From the NCBI GenBank assembly GCA_963693365.1, contig CAVNZM010000009.1, forward strand, positions 2,356,001 to 2,420,000: a stretch of DNA of 64,000 nucleotides. The letters run 5' to 3'. The translations under genes and the position numbers were made by a program. Under the pieces are notes generated by a model that did no database searches, was not told where the DNA came from, and saw only the letters and a program-made list of their open reading frames with translations. The DNA is from Amoebidium appalachense (Eukaryota > Ichthyosporea). Shown here piece by piece: positions 36,078-61,521 of this stretch (its first letter is position 1; each line of letters opens with the position of its first letter).

Positions 36078-36635
36078 ATGGCCCGCACAGTCTTTTCTTC
36101 CGCCGCCCTTGCCGCCCTCGCCAGCAAGGCCACGTGTGCATCTCTCTCCACCCGCTCCACCAGTGTGCCCTTCTCCCTGCAGGACCCCTACCCCACCTAC
36201 GACACCAGCTACAGCTGCGACCTCAAAAACGCACAGGGTGCCGGTGTCCAATGTTCTTCTTCGAACGTGCAGCTCTTCTCCTCCCCTCTGGACTGCCAGA
36301 CCGTCACCGGAAAGCCATGCGGCACGAACAACGACGCAGACTCGTCGTTCCAGAACTGGTGGCAGGTCAGCCCTGGCGCAGAGCCCGTCACAGGACCAGT
36401 GGGCAACTCCCCCGGCTTCACGCTCAGGGCATACCGCAGCACCATAAACGACCCCATGTGGTGTGAATTCTCGTGTGCGCTGACAGGCGATGCGTCGGCG
36501 TGGAAGTGTGTGTCGGGTGGGTGCGGGCAGACCCTGTACACGTCCCCTGCAGCATGCGAGGCGGACCAGTGGAAGTTCTGCGCACTGCAGTCGTCCGAAA
36601 CCTTCAAGGGCTGGTACGAGGGCTTTAGCAGCTAG
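36078..36635 (+). CDS. Small cysteine-rich secreted protein, copy 2
   Basis: Intronless, 185 residues, starting ATGGCCCGC and ending TAG. Differences from copy 1: A7S, T10A, T17K, F24S, T50K, K63N, A112P, N125D, D130E, V139A, Q161E. Four codons differ silently. All cysteines are kept. Similarity to copy 1 begins at the ATG and ends at the stop, and neither flank aligns by eye. The layout is head-to-head with copy 1 across 1.2 kb, so the two could be co-regulated. Secretion is inferred from the N-terminal segment; molecular function is unknown. Confidence 0.8.
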   Translation: MARTVFSSAALAALASKATCASLSTRSTSVPFSLQDPYPTYDTSYSCDLKNAQGAGVQCSSSNVQLFSSPLDCQTVTGKPCGTNNDADSSFQNWWQVSPGAEPVTGPVGNSPGFTLRAYRSTINDPMWCEFSCALTGDASAWKCVSGGCGQTLYTSPAACEADQWKFCALQSSETFKGWYEGFSS

Positions 36636-37339
36636 ACCTTCAAGTTTTACTGCACTTCCGTACGTACAACTTGGAATCACAGTATTGAATGATACAATAT
36701 AAAATTGCTAGTTATATTACGCATGTCTTCAAATGTTTATTTTGCAGGCTATCCTACACACTCGTAATCGATGGTTTCACTGGTATTGAATTGAAGCAAA
36801 TATATATATAAAAAACAACCGAGAACTTACAATGTGTCCATGGCCACTTATTATTCGACCACGGGATTCCGAAAAAAACAAGGGGAAGTAAACGCCTGAA
36901 CTCCCACCTCTTCCCCCTATCCGCCCCCCCCCTCTCCCCGGCCCCCCCTCTCGTCTTGAGGAATCTAGAAGCGTAGCTAGTGATCAGTAGAGTCCGATTG
37001 TTTCATTTATCTAAGTAATTGTAACTCGACTATCACGCACCACCTTGCTCAATTAAAACTCTTAAGGCCGAGGGAATTTCTACTTTCAATTAAGTGATCA
37101 ATGTGGACTATAAATGGCGAAGGCTTTGTGAAGTCACAACACATCCCTCTACACCCCTACACCTCCCTCCCTCCCCCCCTCCGCCCCCCCTCTCCCCTCC
37201 CTCCCCCCCCCCAAAAAAGAAAAAATATAAAAATAAAAAGGAAGTTACCGGAGAAGTTTTGCATTGCCAGTGGTACAGTAACTCATTTGTTTTGCCCCTT
37301 CCTCCCCCCCCCCCCCCCCCTCTCCCCCTTACCCACCAT

Positions 37340-37534
<195 letters not shown>

Positions 37535-37742
37535 TGAAACACAAAAAAGCACACAAGTGTACAACCATGGCACGTGTGTGGCCGTCATGGTCCTGGGAGC
37601 TAAGAATTCTGGCGAGGCTCGCGCAGAAATATTCTGCGCCTTAACAACTGAACATGCCATGTGTCAAGTAGGTTCTATAGAAAATAGTATTTGTGTACAT
37701 GCACTGGTGTATTGCTAGCAAATTCTGTAGCGGATCTTTGCA

Positions 37743-37828
37743 CACGCACACATACTACGCGCGCGCACACACACACACACACACACGCGCACGCACTCAT
37801 GCCCACACACACGCACGCACACGCACAC

Positions 37829-37899
<71 letters not shown>

Positions 37900-38018
37900 C
37901 ACACACACACAATGTCACACACACACAATGTCACACACACACACACACACACATACGCACGCACACAGACAAAGCACATATACGCGCACATGTGCGTGTG
38001 TGTGTGTGCATGTGTGAC

Positions 38019-38102
<84 letters not shown>

Positions 38103-38104
38103 CG
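37743..38104. repeat. (CA)n and (TG)n in inverted arrangement
   Basis: The CA array (about 37832-37895, with ACAATGTCAC interruptions to 37960) faces a TG array at 38021-38094, about 125 bases apart. Any transcript of either strand could form a long CA:UG hairpin. Confidence 0.93.
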
Positions 38105-38350
38105 TTCGGGTGTGTATATGTGCTTGTGCGTGTTTGTGTGTGTCGCACTGAGCTAGCGCATCTTCATTGTGCCAAAATGGAGAAGCAGCTACCCAAAGAT
38201 TTCTTGGATGCAACGCTCCCCCGCCCTTCGAACGTGAGGCTCCCAAACCCCCCTGGCCCCCCTTCCCCCCCCCCCCCCCCCCCCCCCCTCCCCCCCCCCC
38301 CCCCTCCATTTGAAACTACAACAACAACAACAACAAAACAAAACAAAAAG

Positions 38351-38381
<31 letters not shown>

Positions 38382-38603
38382 CACAACTTTCGTAATAGCT
38401 TGTAGTCTGATGCTTCTAGCCCTTTCAGGCTTTGCCCTTTTGTATACTGTATGTTGGCGCTTCGAGTATAGCTGCTTCGAATTCTGTTGAAACTTCTAAC
38501 CACTACAACAAAGATAGAATTCTTCGACAGCGAACCCTCACCCCCCCCCCCCCCCCCCCCCCCCCCCCAACCCCCCCTCCCCGCGTCCCCCTGTCTATAT
38601 TAG

Positions 38604-38702
38604 ATAGAGACTGATCACCTCCGTGTGTGTGTGTGCAACGACTATATACTCTACTTGTGTTAGTGCAGACTCTGCTACGTGTGAGAAGGTAGTTTTCTCT
38701 CA
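38604..38702 (+). repeat. 5' LTR remnant of the copia element
   Basis: Matches the 3' LTR tail from ATAGAGACTGATCAC through GCAACGACTATATA to TTTTCTCTCA, with few differences and a 4-base TATA-type length change. About 200 bases of the left part are absent. Confidence 0.85.
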
Positions 38703-38739
38703 GGTACGTGCCTTCGCAACGCTTTCCACTGCTTCGAAG

Positions 38740-41700
38740 ATGGCACCGCGGTCGTTTGACAGGCCTAGATTGACAGGTAGCATTGACTGGGTGGCGTTTG
38801 AGCCGTTGTGGCTAGCTTACGCTGAGTCCAAGGGGTTTGCCGACTGCTATTTGGCACCCCCTTCCACCCAGGTGCGCAGGAAGCGTCGTTCATCTCCTGC
38901 GCCTGCTGGCAACGTTTCTGCCGGCACTGAGACTGTAACTGTGGAGGTCACGCCGCTGCGCGGCGGCCAGCCACAGCCTGAATGTGATTCTGGCATCCGT
39001 GAAGGTGGCACAAGTGTCACTGATGCCGGCCCTAGGCCTCCCGTGGTGAGGAGGAGACCGCTGCGACGTCCTGCAACGTCCTGCGCCAGCCCCAGTACAG
39101 CAGTGATTCTGAGTCCGATGATGGGAGTGAGGGTGAGCGTGTTGGCGTGAGTGTGTCGCGCGCCCGTCGCCATGAAGGCAAAGCCAAGTACGAGCTGATG
39201 ACTGCTGTGGATGACACCCTGCGCCCCCAGATTCAGACCTGTGCTTCTGCGCACGCCATGTGGACCACGCTCAAGACCACCAACAGTGTGCTGACCCCTG
39301 ATGCCCGTGCCATGCTGCACAACAGGTGGACGCAGCTGGCTGCCGAGCCCAAGGACACCATTGCAACGATCTTTGCCAAGGTGTTCAACCTGCAGCATCA
39401 GCTGACAGCAGCAGGCATCCCCGAGTCGGATGAGCAGGTGCGGCTGAAGATTTTGGACATGGTCCCTAACCGTCTGCGCACTGCCAAGGAGGTGCTGAGC
39501 ATGGAGCACGTGCCGCGCTCTCTTGACGAGATGAAGCACATGCTGCTGACCCAGGAGATCAACCTGCTACGGCAAGGCGGGCAGCCCAAACCGCCTCCCC
39601 CCCGCTGTGAGACGCCTAACGCAGCTGCTCTGGCTGCTGCTGCCACTGGCACTGGGGCCAAGGAGGATCCCGGCAAGCGTGGCGGCCGCGGCGGCAAGGG
39701 TGGCCACGGTGGCCGGCGCGGTGCAGGCAACCAGGGTGCTGCTGCTTCCGATCGTCTGTACTGCGTGAAGAACGGCCTCTGCTTCAAGTGCAAGAAGCCT
39801 GGCCACCAGCAGACACAGTGCCCGACCATGCTGGAGACACTGCGTGCGAACCTGGCGGCTGCGGAGGCCCTTGCTGGCGACATTGGCGATGCCTTTGGCA
39901 TGATGGCTTCGGCCTACATGTCCACGGCTGGTGGGCCTGCAGTTGGGCGGGACGGCAAGTGGACCTGGGATGGTGCTGCATCGCACCATATGACGTGCAA
40001 CAAGGATGATTTCATCACCCTTGTGGACCTTAACCCTGCAGGTACGGTTAAGGTGGGTGGTGGCACCGTGCCTGCGGTGGGCCGCGGCACGGTGCAGGTA
40101 GGTGCATGGCACAGGGGTGTGCCTGCTCGCATCACGCTGGATGCCCTGTACGTGCCTGCACTGGGTGCACGCCTGTTTTCGGCACCTACTGCTGTACAGG
40201 CCAGTTGTAGCTCGTTGGTGGCAGCTGACCGTGTCACCGTCTTCAAAACTGATGGCCGTGTCTACTTTGAGTGTGCACGTGACCCTGCAGCCAACCTCTA
40301 CATGTGCCCCTTCACCGCACCTGGCGAGGAGCTGCCCGTAGATGCCCGGGCCCTGATGGCCACACTGGAGGGTGCTACCCCGTGTGTGCTGGCCGAGGGC
40401 ACCACCATGGTGTGCAAGATCGTCACCCCACCACCTGGCTTTGATTCGGGTGCAGCTGCAACCGTGCCTGCCCCGCCCGCCGCTGCCAGTGGTGATTGGA
40501 CCCCCCGGCCGCCCACGCCGCAAAGGACCCCCCCTGTTGATGATTTTGCCGACCTGCCTGACCTCACAGCATCTGATGATGAGCTGTCTGAGAGTGACGA
40601 GGAGGCATCTGATGAAGAGGAGGCTAGTGCCCCGGAAGAGGAGGAGTGCAGGCCACCAGCTGCTGGGCGCGAGCGTGGCACTGAGGCCACTGCTGCTGCA
40701 GGCACCATGCCTGTACCAGCACGGCCTGCCCCAGCCACCGATGCCTGCACCCTGCTGCACCTGCCCCCAGTGCTACCCCTGCTCACCCCACCACGGAGCC
40801 AGCAGTGCAGCACCCGTGGAGCCCCTGCAAGAATGCGGCCAAGGCCAGCTACGAGACCTGGCACCAGCGCTATGGCCACCTCGGCAAGACTGGCCTGCTG
40901 CAGCTGGCGCGCAGCGGCATGGTTAAGGGTCTGGAGCTCACCACCAGCCCCCCGGCCACCCCTGCAGTGTGTGAGGGGTGTGCCATTGGCAAGGCCAAGC
41001 AGCAGCCCTTCCCTAGGCAAGGTCGCCAGCGTGCAGACATGATGCTTGGCATCGTGCACGTGGATGTGGGTGGCCCCTACAAGCGGTCTGTGGACGGCTA
41101 CTACTTTGTGCTGGTGGCTGTGGATGACAAGACCGGCATGATGTTTGTGTGGGCTCTGAAGGAACCGTAGTGACGTGCCTGCCACCCTGGCTGCCTGGGC
41201 CACCAAGATGGAGCGGCAGCATGGTCCACAAGGTGCGCATCTACCGCACAGACGGCGCCGGCGAATTCAAGTCGCGGGGCTTCCAACGTTTCCTCATCAG
41301 CAACGGCATTGTGCATCAGATGGTGGTGGCCTATGAGCACGGCCAGAACGGTGTGGCTGAGCGCTACATCTACACGGTGATAGACAAGGCCCGGGCCATG
41401 ATGGCATCTGTGCCGGGCTTCCCACATAACCGCTGGCCCGAGGCTGTCGGCACGGCGGTGCTGCTGATCAACATGAGCCCCCACAAGGCCGTGTCTGGCA
41501 TGACACCCTGGCAGGCATTCTACAACCAGGTGCCTGATGTGTCCTACCTTCGTGCGTATGGCTGCCTAGCCTACCCCACCATCGCCAAGGAGCAGCGCGG
41601 CAACAAGCTGGCACCACGTGCCCAGCGCGGCATTTTGATTGGCTACGGGGACGAGACCAAGGGCTACCGCATCCTGCTGGTTACCCCCAGTGGCAGTTTA

Positions 41701-43836
41701 GGTTCAGTGGTAGTGAGGAGGAGTGTGCAGTTCAACGACGGCGCCACCCTGGTGAAGGGCACGCCCACTGCCCTCAACCCGAGCATGCGCATGGCCACCA
41801 GCCCGGCTGCACCTGGCCTGACCAGCGCAGATGACCCATTTGTGCAGGAGGAGTACATTACCACCGAGGAGGAGACAGGCAGGGACTTGGACCCTGCCAG
41901 CACTGTGGCCACCACGGCCACAGGCACCAGCAGCGATGGCTTTGATGACAGCGACAGTGAGAGCGAAGATGAGGGGGCAGCGCAAGGGGGTGCCGACATG
42001 CTTAAGCGTGCGCGCATGGACTCGCCGCCCGCCAAGTCAGCACAGCCAATCGCCAAGCGGGTGCATTTCACCGACAGCAACGTGCCCAGCCACCACCTGC
42101 CTAGGGTGACACGGAGTGGACACGTGTTCAGCACCCAGCAGCACCTGGGCAACGGCAAGGGCACCGTGATTGAGGCCAAATTTAAAGCGCTGGCCATGAC
42201 TGCAGCTGCATCTGCGCTGGTGCACGGCAAGCAGCCCCTGCAGCCTGCACTGTTGGTGTTGGAGGTGCCCATACCCAACTCCTACAAGGAGGCCATGGTC
42301 TCAGACCATGCCACCATGTGGAAGCAGACATGTGATGCCGAGATGGAGAAACTGCAGCGCCACGGCACTTATTCGCTGATGCCGCTGCCCGAGGGCCGCC
42401 GACCAATCAAAAATCGCTGGGTGTATGATGTCAAGCACAACGGCGACAATGAGGTGACCAAGTTCCGGGCCAGACTGGCGGCCAAGGGGTTCAGCCAACG
42501 TCCTGGTGTGAACTTCACCGACACCTTTACCCCACAGCCAGACCGACCACCACCAGGTATTTGATGGCCACGGCCGCAGCCCAGGGCCGCCACCTGGCCC
42601 AGTACGATGTAGACAGTGCATTCCTCAATGCTGAGCTCAGCGAGGAAATCTACATGGCTCAGCCCGAGGGGTATGCGGTGCCCGGCCAGGAGCACCTTGT
42701 CTGCAGGCTGCACAAGGCCATCTACGGGCTGCGCCAGGCTGCACGAGCGTGGGGCGACACCTTCACAGCCGGCCTGGCCAAGCTGGGCTTCAAGCAGGCT
42801 GCAGCCGACCCCTGACTGTATATTCGCGGCAAGGGCAAGCATATGGAGCTGCTGGTGATCCACATCGACGACATGGTGGCCAGCACAGCCAGCATGCAGG
42901 CAGCCAAGCAGCTGGCCAAGCAGCTGGGCACCATTTTTCCATCAAGGAGATGCCTCTGGCCGACTGCTTCCTAGGGGTGCAGATTGTGATCTGCAGGGAG
43001 CTTGGCACCATCAAGATCCACCAGTCTGCCTACACTGCACGTGTGTTGGAGAAATACGGCATGGCTGACTGCAGGGCTGTGGACACACCCATGACCCTCG
43101 ACAAGCTGAGCAAAGCCCAGTGCCCTGCCACCCCCGAGGAGATTAGCGCCATGGCGCCATATGTGGCGCTGCACCAGGGCATCGTAAGCAGTGTGATGTA
43201 CCTGGCCAGCTGGACCCGGCCAGACATTGCTCAGGCCGTAGGGGTGCTTGCCAGGTTCAACCAGAACCCTGGCCAGGCCCACCTGACTGCTGCAAAGCGC
43301 GCGTTGCGCTACCTCAAGCGGACTGCCAGCCACGGCATCACCTACCACCGCGTCAAGGTGCCGGGCCATGTGATTGGCTACGTGGATGCCGACTGGGCAG
43401 GCAACCCAGACAACCGCCGCTCCACCTCCGGCTTCGCGTTTCTGGCCAGTAACGGAGCCATCAGCTGGTGCTCCAAGCTGCAGACCGTGGTGGCAGACAG
43501 CACAGCAGAGGCTGAGTATGTGAGTGCGGCCCCGCCACCAAGGAGGCCATGTGGTTGCGCAAACTCCAGCGTGACTTTGGTTTCAGCACCGAGGAGGCCA
43601 TGGTGCTGTATGAGGACAACATGGCATGCATCAGCATTGCCAAAGACCCCGTGGATTTTTCTCACACCAAGCACATCGACATCAAGTGGCACCTGGTGCG
43701 CTGGCACGTCAAGCAGGGCGACGTTGTGCTGGCCTACGTGCCGACCAATCAGCAGGTGGCTGATGCGCTGACCAAGGCCCTGCCCCGTGCTGCCCTCGAG
43801 AGCTGCAAGAAGGCCATGGGCATGGACAGCAAGTGA
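38740..43836 (+). pseudogene. copia gag-pol pseudogene
   Basis: The Gag ATG is at 38740 (MAPRSFDRP). The frame changes between about 39040 and 39130, and Gag continues (TAVDDTLRPQIQTCASAHAM) to a CCHC knuckle CFKCKKPGHQQTQCP near 39780. The protease reads WTWDGAASHHM near 39960, with DGA where the family has DSG. The integrase zinc finger (WHQRYGHLG, then VCEGCAIGK) lies in another frame near 40860-41000. The catalytic core shows HVDVGG, YRTDGAGEF and GVAERY, with frame changes around 41165-41230. RT begins near 42300 (NRWVYDVKHNG), has LAQYDVDSAFLN, a TGA at 42813-42815 and HIDD (42861-42872) for the usual YVDD. RNase H follows (GYVDADWAGN), with a further frame change near 43530, and ends at 43836. 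Inactive. Confidence 0.92.
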
Positions 43837-43973
43837 TCACCATGTGATGTGGAGGCAGGGGTGTGCTAGTTTATTGCTGCAGGCAACCAGTGCCTGGCTG
43901 AGGGGTGCGGCAATCGACGCTGCGATATGATTGGCTGATTTGTAGATTAGGCGCTATTGTGTTGTAAGAGGTG

Positions 43974-44271
43974 TGTTGGAATATACAACCCCAAATCACC
44001 ACATTAATAATAAAATATTAATAATAAAATAATAAAATTGGGAGTTATAACGATAATTGACTGTTGCAACAGACTCTCCGAGCACTGTGTGGACACTTGT
44101 GTGATACTTAGGTGATAGTGCATGCAGCCCGATTAAGTACACACTTAGTAGGTAGTATCTTGCACCCATATAGAGACTGATCACTTCCGTGTGTGTGTGT
44201 GCAACGACTATATATACACTCTACTTGTGTTAGTGCAGACTCTGCTACGTGTGAGAAGATGGTTTTCTCTC

Positions 44272-44275
<4 letters not shown>
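43974..44275 (+). repeat. 3' LTR of the copia element
   Basis: 302 bases with short terminal inverted repeats TGTTG and CAACA. Contains an A/T-rich AATAAAA-repeat block (about 44002-44037) that could serve polyadenylation. The right third is shared with the 5' remnant. Confidence 0.88.
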
Positions 44276-44342
<67 letters not shown>

Positions 44343-44382
44343 CTTGTATGCGCCTAAGATGCGATTATCTGAGTCTCAGAAC

Positions 44383-44760
44383 TCATGACTCCAAATCCAT
44401 CATCAAATCCCACAATCATCTCACTCCACGCTTTTCTTTATCCAGATCGCGTCATGTGCCACTGTGGCCGGGTGACCTCCCACACTGATGATTCTATGTA
44501 TGCACTCATGTGTGTGTGCACCTCTTTGTGGAAGACATGTGTGGCCTTGAAGTAACGCAGGACCAGATTTGGCTCCTTATTGGGAAGATAGGCTACTCCA
44601 ATAAACATTGCTGAGAAAAATAGGGTTCATAATATCATAATAGCACGACTCGTGTATGACGACGGTATTTTTTCTATACGCTTTCTTTTCAATGCTTGAA
44701 ACCTCCACGGTATCACTTGGGTCCTGCACATCCGCCGTGAGTGTTCACACGAGTCTCAAA
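44383..44760 (+). repeat. Diverged duplicated unit, copy 1
   Basis: Shares with 46090-46440, in the same order, AGAACTCATG, CCCACAATC, GTCATGTGCC, GGGTGACCTCCCACACT, GCAGGACCAGA, TTGGGAAGAT and CACACGAGTCTC. About 370 bases with many small differences. Could be an old non-autonomous element. Confidence 0.7.
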
Positions 44761-45080
44761 GCAGAATTATTCTGCAAAAAGCAGAATTATTCTGCAAAAA
44801 GCAGAATTATTCTGCAAAAAGCAGAATTAGTCTGCAAAAGCAGAATTATTCTGCAAACCGTTTTTGCAGAATCGCTCCTGTTGCTCTGCTTTTAGCAAAA
44901 TCATTCTGCTTTTAGCAGAATTAATCCGCAAAAGCAGAATAACAAAGGCAGAATTATTCTGCTTTCGACAGCAGAATAGTTCTGCTGTTTGCAGAATAAT
45001 TCTGCTTCTAGCAGAACAATCCTGCTGTTAGCAGAATAATTTTGCCTTTAGCCGAATGATTCTTGCTTTCGCAGGCCTAT
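44761..45080. repeat. Palindromic GCAGAAT-ATTCTGC array
   Basis: Three perfect 20-base units GCAGAATTATTCTGCAAAAA (44761-44820) are followed by about a dozen degenerate units with changing 4-7 base spacers (AAAA, TTTTA, TTCTA, TGTTA). Each core is a near-perfect palindrome, so each could form a small hairpin on either strand. Not a CRISPR array: there are no unique 25-40 base spacers and the host is a eukaryote. Confidence 0.85.
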
Positions 45081-45655
45081 AGGCTGCTATAAACTTTTGC
45101 AGGATAGTTCGGCTCGGAGCAAGTTGACTCAGCCGATGTGGTCGGGGCCTTTGTGTGAGACAATATATAGCTTCGTCTTTCACCCTTCCCCGCCTATCTC
45201 CCGTGCTGCGCCCCCGCCCCCCGGTATCCCCCCTCCCCCCCTCCCCTCCCCCCCCCCCCCTCCCCCCTCCCCCCTCCCCCCCGCCTTCCCCCCCCCCTCT
45301 CCCTCTTCCCCTTGCCCCCAAGTTACTACCAAGGTCCCGGACTACCACCTAAAACCCGTTCCTGCATTCATCAAAAAGCATCATCGGGCTTCCCTCTTCT
45401 CCTCGCACCACGGTGGCCTGGCCCACTAAACAACACCACAACACCACAAGACCACAATAACGGCCACAAGCACACACGTGCACGCGTGCGCACACACACT
45501 CACTCACATAGGCAAGCACGCGCGCACACACACAACACTCACACACTGACACATACACGTATATGCACACACACATGCACACGCACACACACACACTGTG
45601 CACGGACGTACACACCGTCGCGCACAAACACACACACACACACACAAACACACAC

Positions 45656-45786
<131 letters not shown>

Positions 45787-46089
45787 ACAGACACATAAAC
45801 GTAAACGGACAAGGGAAAGAAGTCTAATCCGGTTTCAAAATCTTGCCTTGAATTTGAAACGCTGAACTTTTAAGTTCACTAAGATCATCTTTCTTTCTGC
45901 TTTTTCGTTTCCTGTTTTTCGTTTCTAAGCCTTCAGTTCATTGTCATTTTTTTATTTTTCTGGGGGAGGGTAGTGGTGGTGGTGGTAGTGGTGGTGGTGG
46001 TGGGGGGAGGGGGGGGGGGGGGGGGGGGGGGGGGGTTGGATACCCTCGTTATTAACTATGACCACTTCAGCCGTCACGGTGGCAGGGAT

Positions 46090-46440
46090 TTTTGAGAACT
46101 CATGCATATAAACCCGTCATCCCACAATCCCTCATACTAATGCCTTTATCATTCTAGATCCCGTCATGTGCCCATCATGATGTGACTGGCCTACTGGGTG
46201 ACCTCCCACACTAATGATGCAATGCATGCACTCGTGTGTGTGCATCTCCGGTGGCACTGATGTTTGCAGGACCAGACTTGGCTTCTCATGTAATGCATTG
46301 GGAAGATGGGATCACCCACTCAACGTTTCACGGGTCAACTATTACGACAGTGTACGTATACGTAAGTACAATCAATTGACCTGCCTTTTTTTTGAACCTT
46401 CTTCAAACCCACGTGGGTGATCACACGAGTCTCCAGATTG
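46090..46440 (+). repeat. Diverged duplicated unit, copy 2
   Basis: Second copy of the unit at 44383-44760, with the same order of shared words ending CACACGAGTCTCC. It is not followed by the palindromic array. Confidence 0.7.
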
Positions 46441-47374
46441 TCACAGTGTGTTGTAAGACATGCCAGACATATTCAAGCCTGCTCTAAATTTTAGATTCAA
46501 CCGATCTTCGGCAATCCCTCCCCCCCCCCCCCCCTCCCCCCTCTCCCCCCCCAGCACATTCGCCCACCCACCAGACTACTACCGATCGTCTGATCATTTT
46601 GGTTAACTTGGCATGTGCATTCACATAATACTACGGTATTATAATTCCCCCCCCCCCCCTCTCCCTCCCTCCCTCTTAACCACCGACCCACCGACATATT
46701 CAATTCCGCCCACACCGTAACCAAAACCTGCCCATCCGCCCAATCGATGACTGAGTCAAGCATGGTTTTCTACCTCGCCTGTAATGAGAATAAGCACCTG
46801 GTCCACCCAAAGTAGTTATCTATCGCCACAGTGCCGGTTCATAGTGAGGGTCCGTCGGGCCGAAAGAATTAAGCTTGTCCGCGGGTTCACGGTTTATTGG
46901 TGCACGTGCGCACGGTATCCGTATGTACCATGCGTATGATAGCTATATTAGGGCATGTAATCCTGCCGTTCCATTCTTGATTGAAAATTGCATCCGGATT
47001 TAAAACGTGACATGTATGCACAGGCACCGTGTTTTGTACACGTCGTATGAAGCACTAAGGCTAAAGACGTTGGGTCTCACTACTGCATAACAATTTACCA
47101 GACTCTAGAGCATGATTAAATCACCCACTGTTTAACTTACAGTGTTAGGTAGCATTGGTTGTTTCAGATGTTTCTATTCCATCTATACTCGTATTCATAC
47201 CCGGGCAACTAGATAACTGGCTTTCCTTACGATTCATTGCCATGACGCATCATTACAAAAATATTAATTACATCCTGTTTTGCTTTAAATTTGCATAATA
47301 CTTAAATTTTATACATGCCGTCGCTCCTGTGCCCCAGCAACCTAATCGGACTTGAACTTCATGCGATTGCAGAT

Positions 47375-60954
<13,580 letters not shown>

Positions 60955-61521
60955 CCTACCACTCCCTTGCAAACACAATATAAAAACGCTCCTTGAACAG
61001 CACACGAGTTGGTTATCTCTACAAAGAGGCACAACCTCTCTAACCTCGGCACTAACCTTTATGTTTAATAATGATACTAGAAGGAGACAAACTTGTGCTA
61101 ATATCCCTCCCACTATGATGCTAAAGTCAAATTGACTTGGGTCGCACCTCACAACGTTCTAAGTTTCTACGGGTAGTTCTGAGGTGGTTCACTGGTTCAG
61201 TCCGACCCCAGCCGTTTGCGCCAACATGATTGCGCAAACCATAGCCAGGAGCGGCCCAATCAGATGACTAGGCTCATTTCAGCCAATCAAAATGTGCCCT
61301 AGGAAATGTGACGAATCAAACAGACTAAACTACAAACATATTTGGCAAGTTGGCGCACATGGGATGCCGTAAAAACGCCAGCGTTACGTTTTTTCAAGTT
61401 CAACGTTCGTTTCCACAACCACAAAAGAACCCTACTGAATAGAAGGGTAGTAAATAGCTGGTAACATCAGCTTTTCCAACTCGCGCGCTGTGAAGAAGCC
61501 ATTAGGGCTGTTTCCGTCACC
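60955..61521. promoter_or_regulatory. Shared region between divergent METTL3 and eEF3-like genes
   Basis: 567 bases between the two ATG codons, free of long microsatellites unlike almost everything around it. CCAATCAG (61256-61263) and CCAATCAA (61283-61290) lie about 230-270 bases before the eEF3-like ATG. The start context CACCATGGCG of the eEF3-like gene is good. Probably a bidirectional promoter; the transcription starts are not determined. Confidence 0.65.

Larger units (their letters stand above)
38604..44275 (+). mobile_element. Ty1/copia LTR retrotransposon, degenerate
   Basis: The order is gag, protease, integrase, RT, RNase H, which defines Ty1/copia. A full 3' LTR (43974-44275) starts TGTTGG and ends CAACA. 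At the 5' side only the last 99 bases of an LTR remain (38604-38702), preceded by unrelated sequence with a C run. The coding part has about seven frame changes and one in-frame TGA, so the copy cannot make its proteins. The 3' LTR runs directly into a (CA)n tract. No clear primer-binding site or target-site duplication could be assigned. Confidence 0.93.

Noticed and set aside
39567-40760. 397-codon antisense ORF in the copia element
   Set aside because: Shadow of GC-rich gag-pol sequence. The plus strand carries the CCHC knuckle and protease.
44761-45080. Possible CRISPR array
   Set aside because: Repeats are 15-20 bases with 4-7 base low-complexity gaps, no unique spacers, no cas genes, eukaryotic context.
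60955-61152. Upstream in-frame extension of METTL3 with a hydrophobic segment
   Set aside because: The extension has no ATG, only a GTG at its far end. The first ATG is at 60954 and gives a protein of the expected length.
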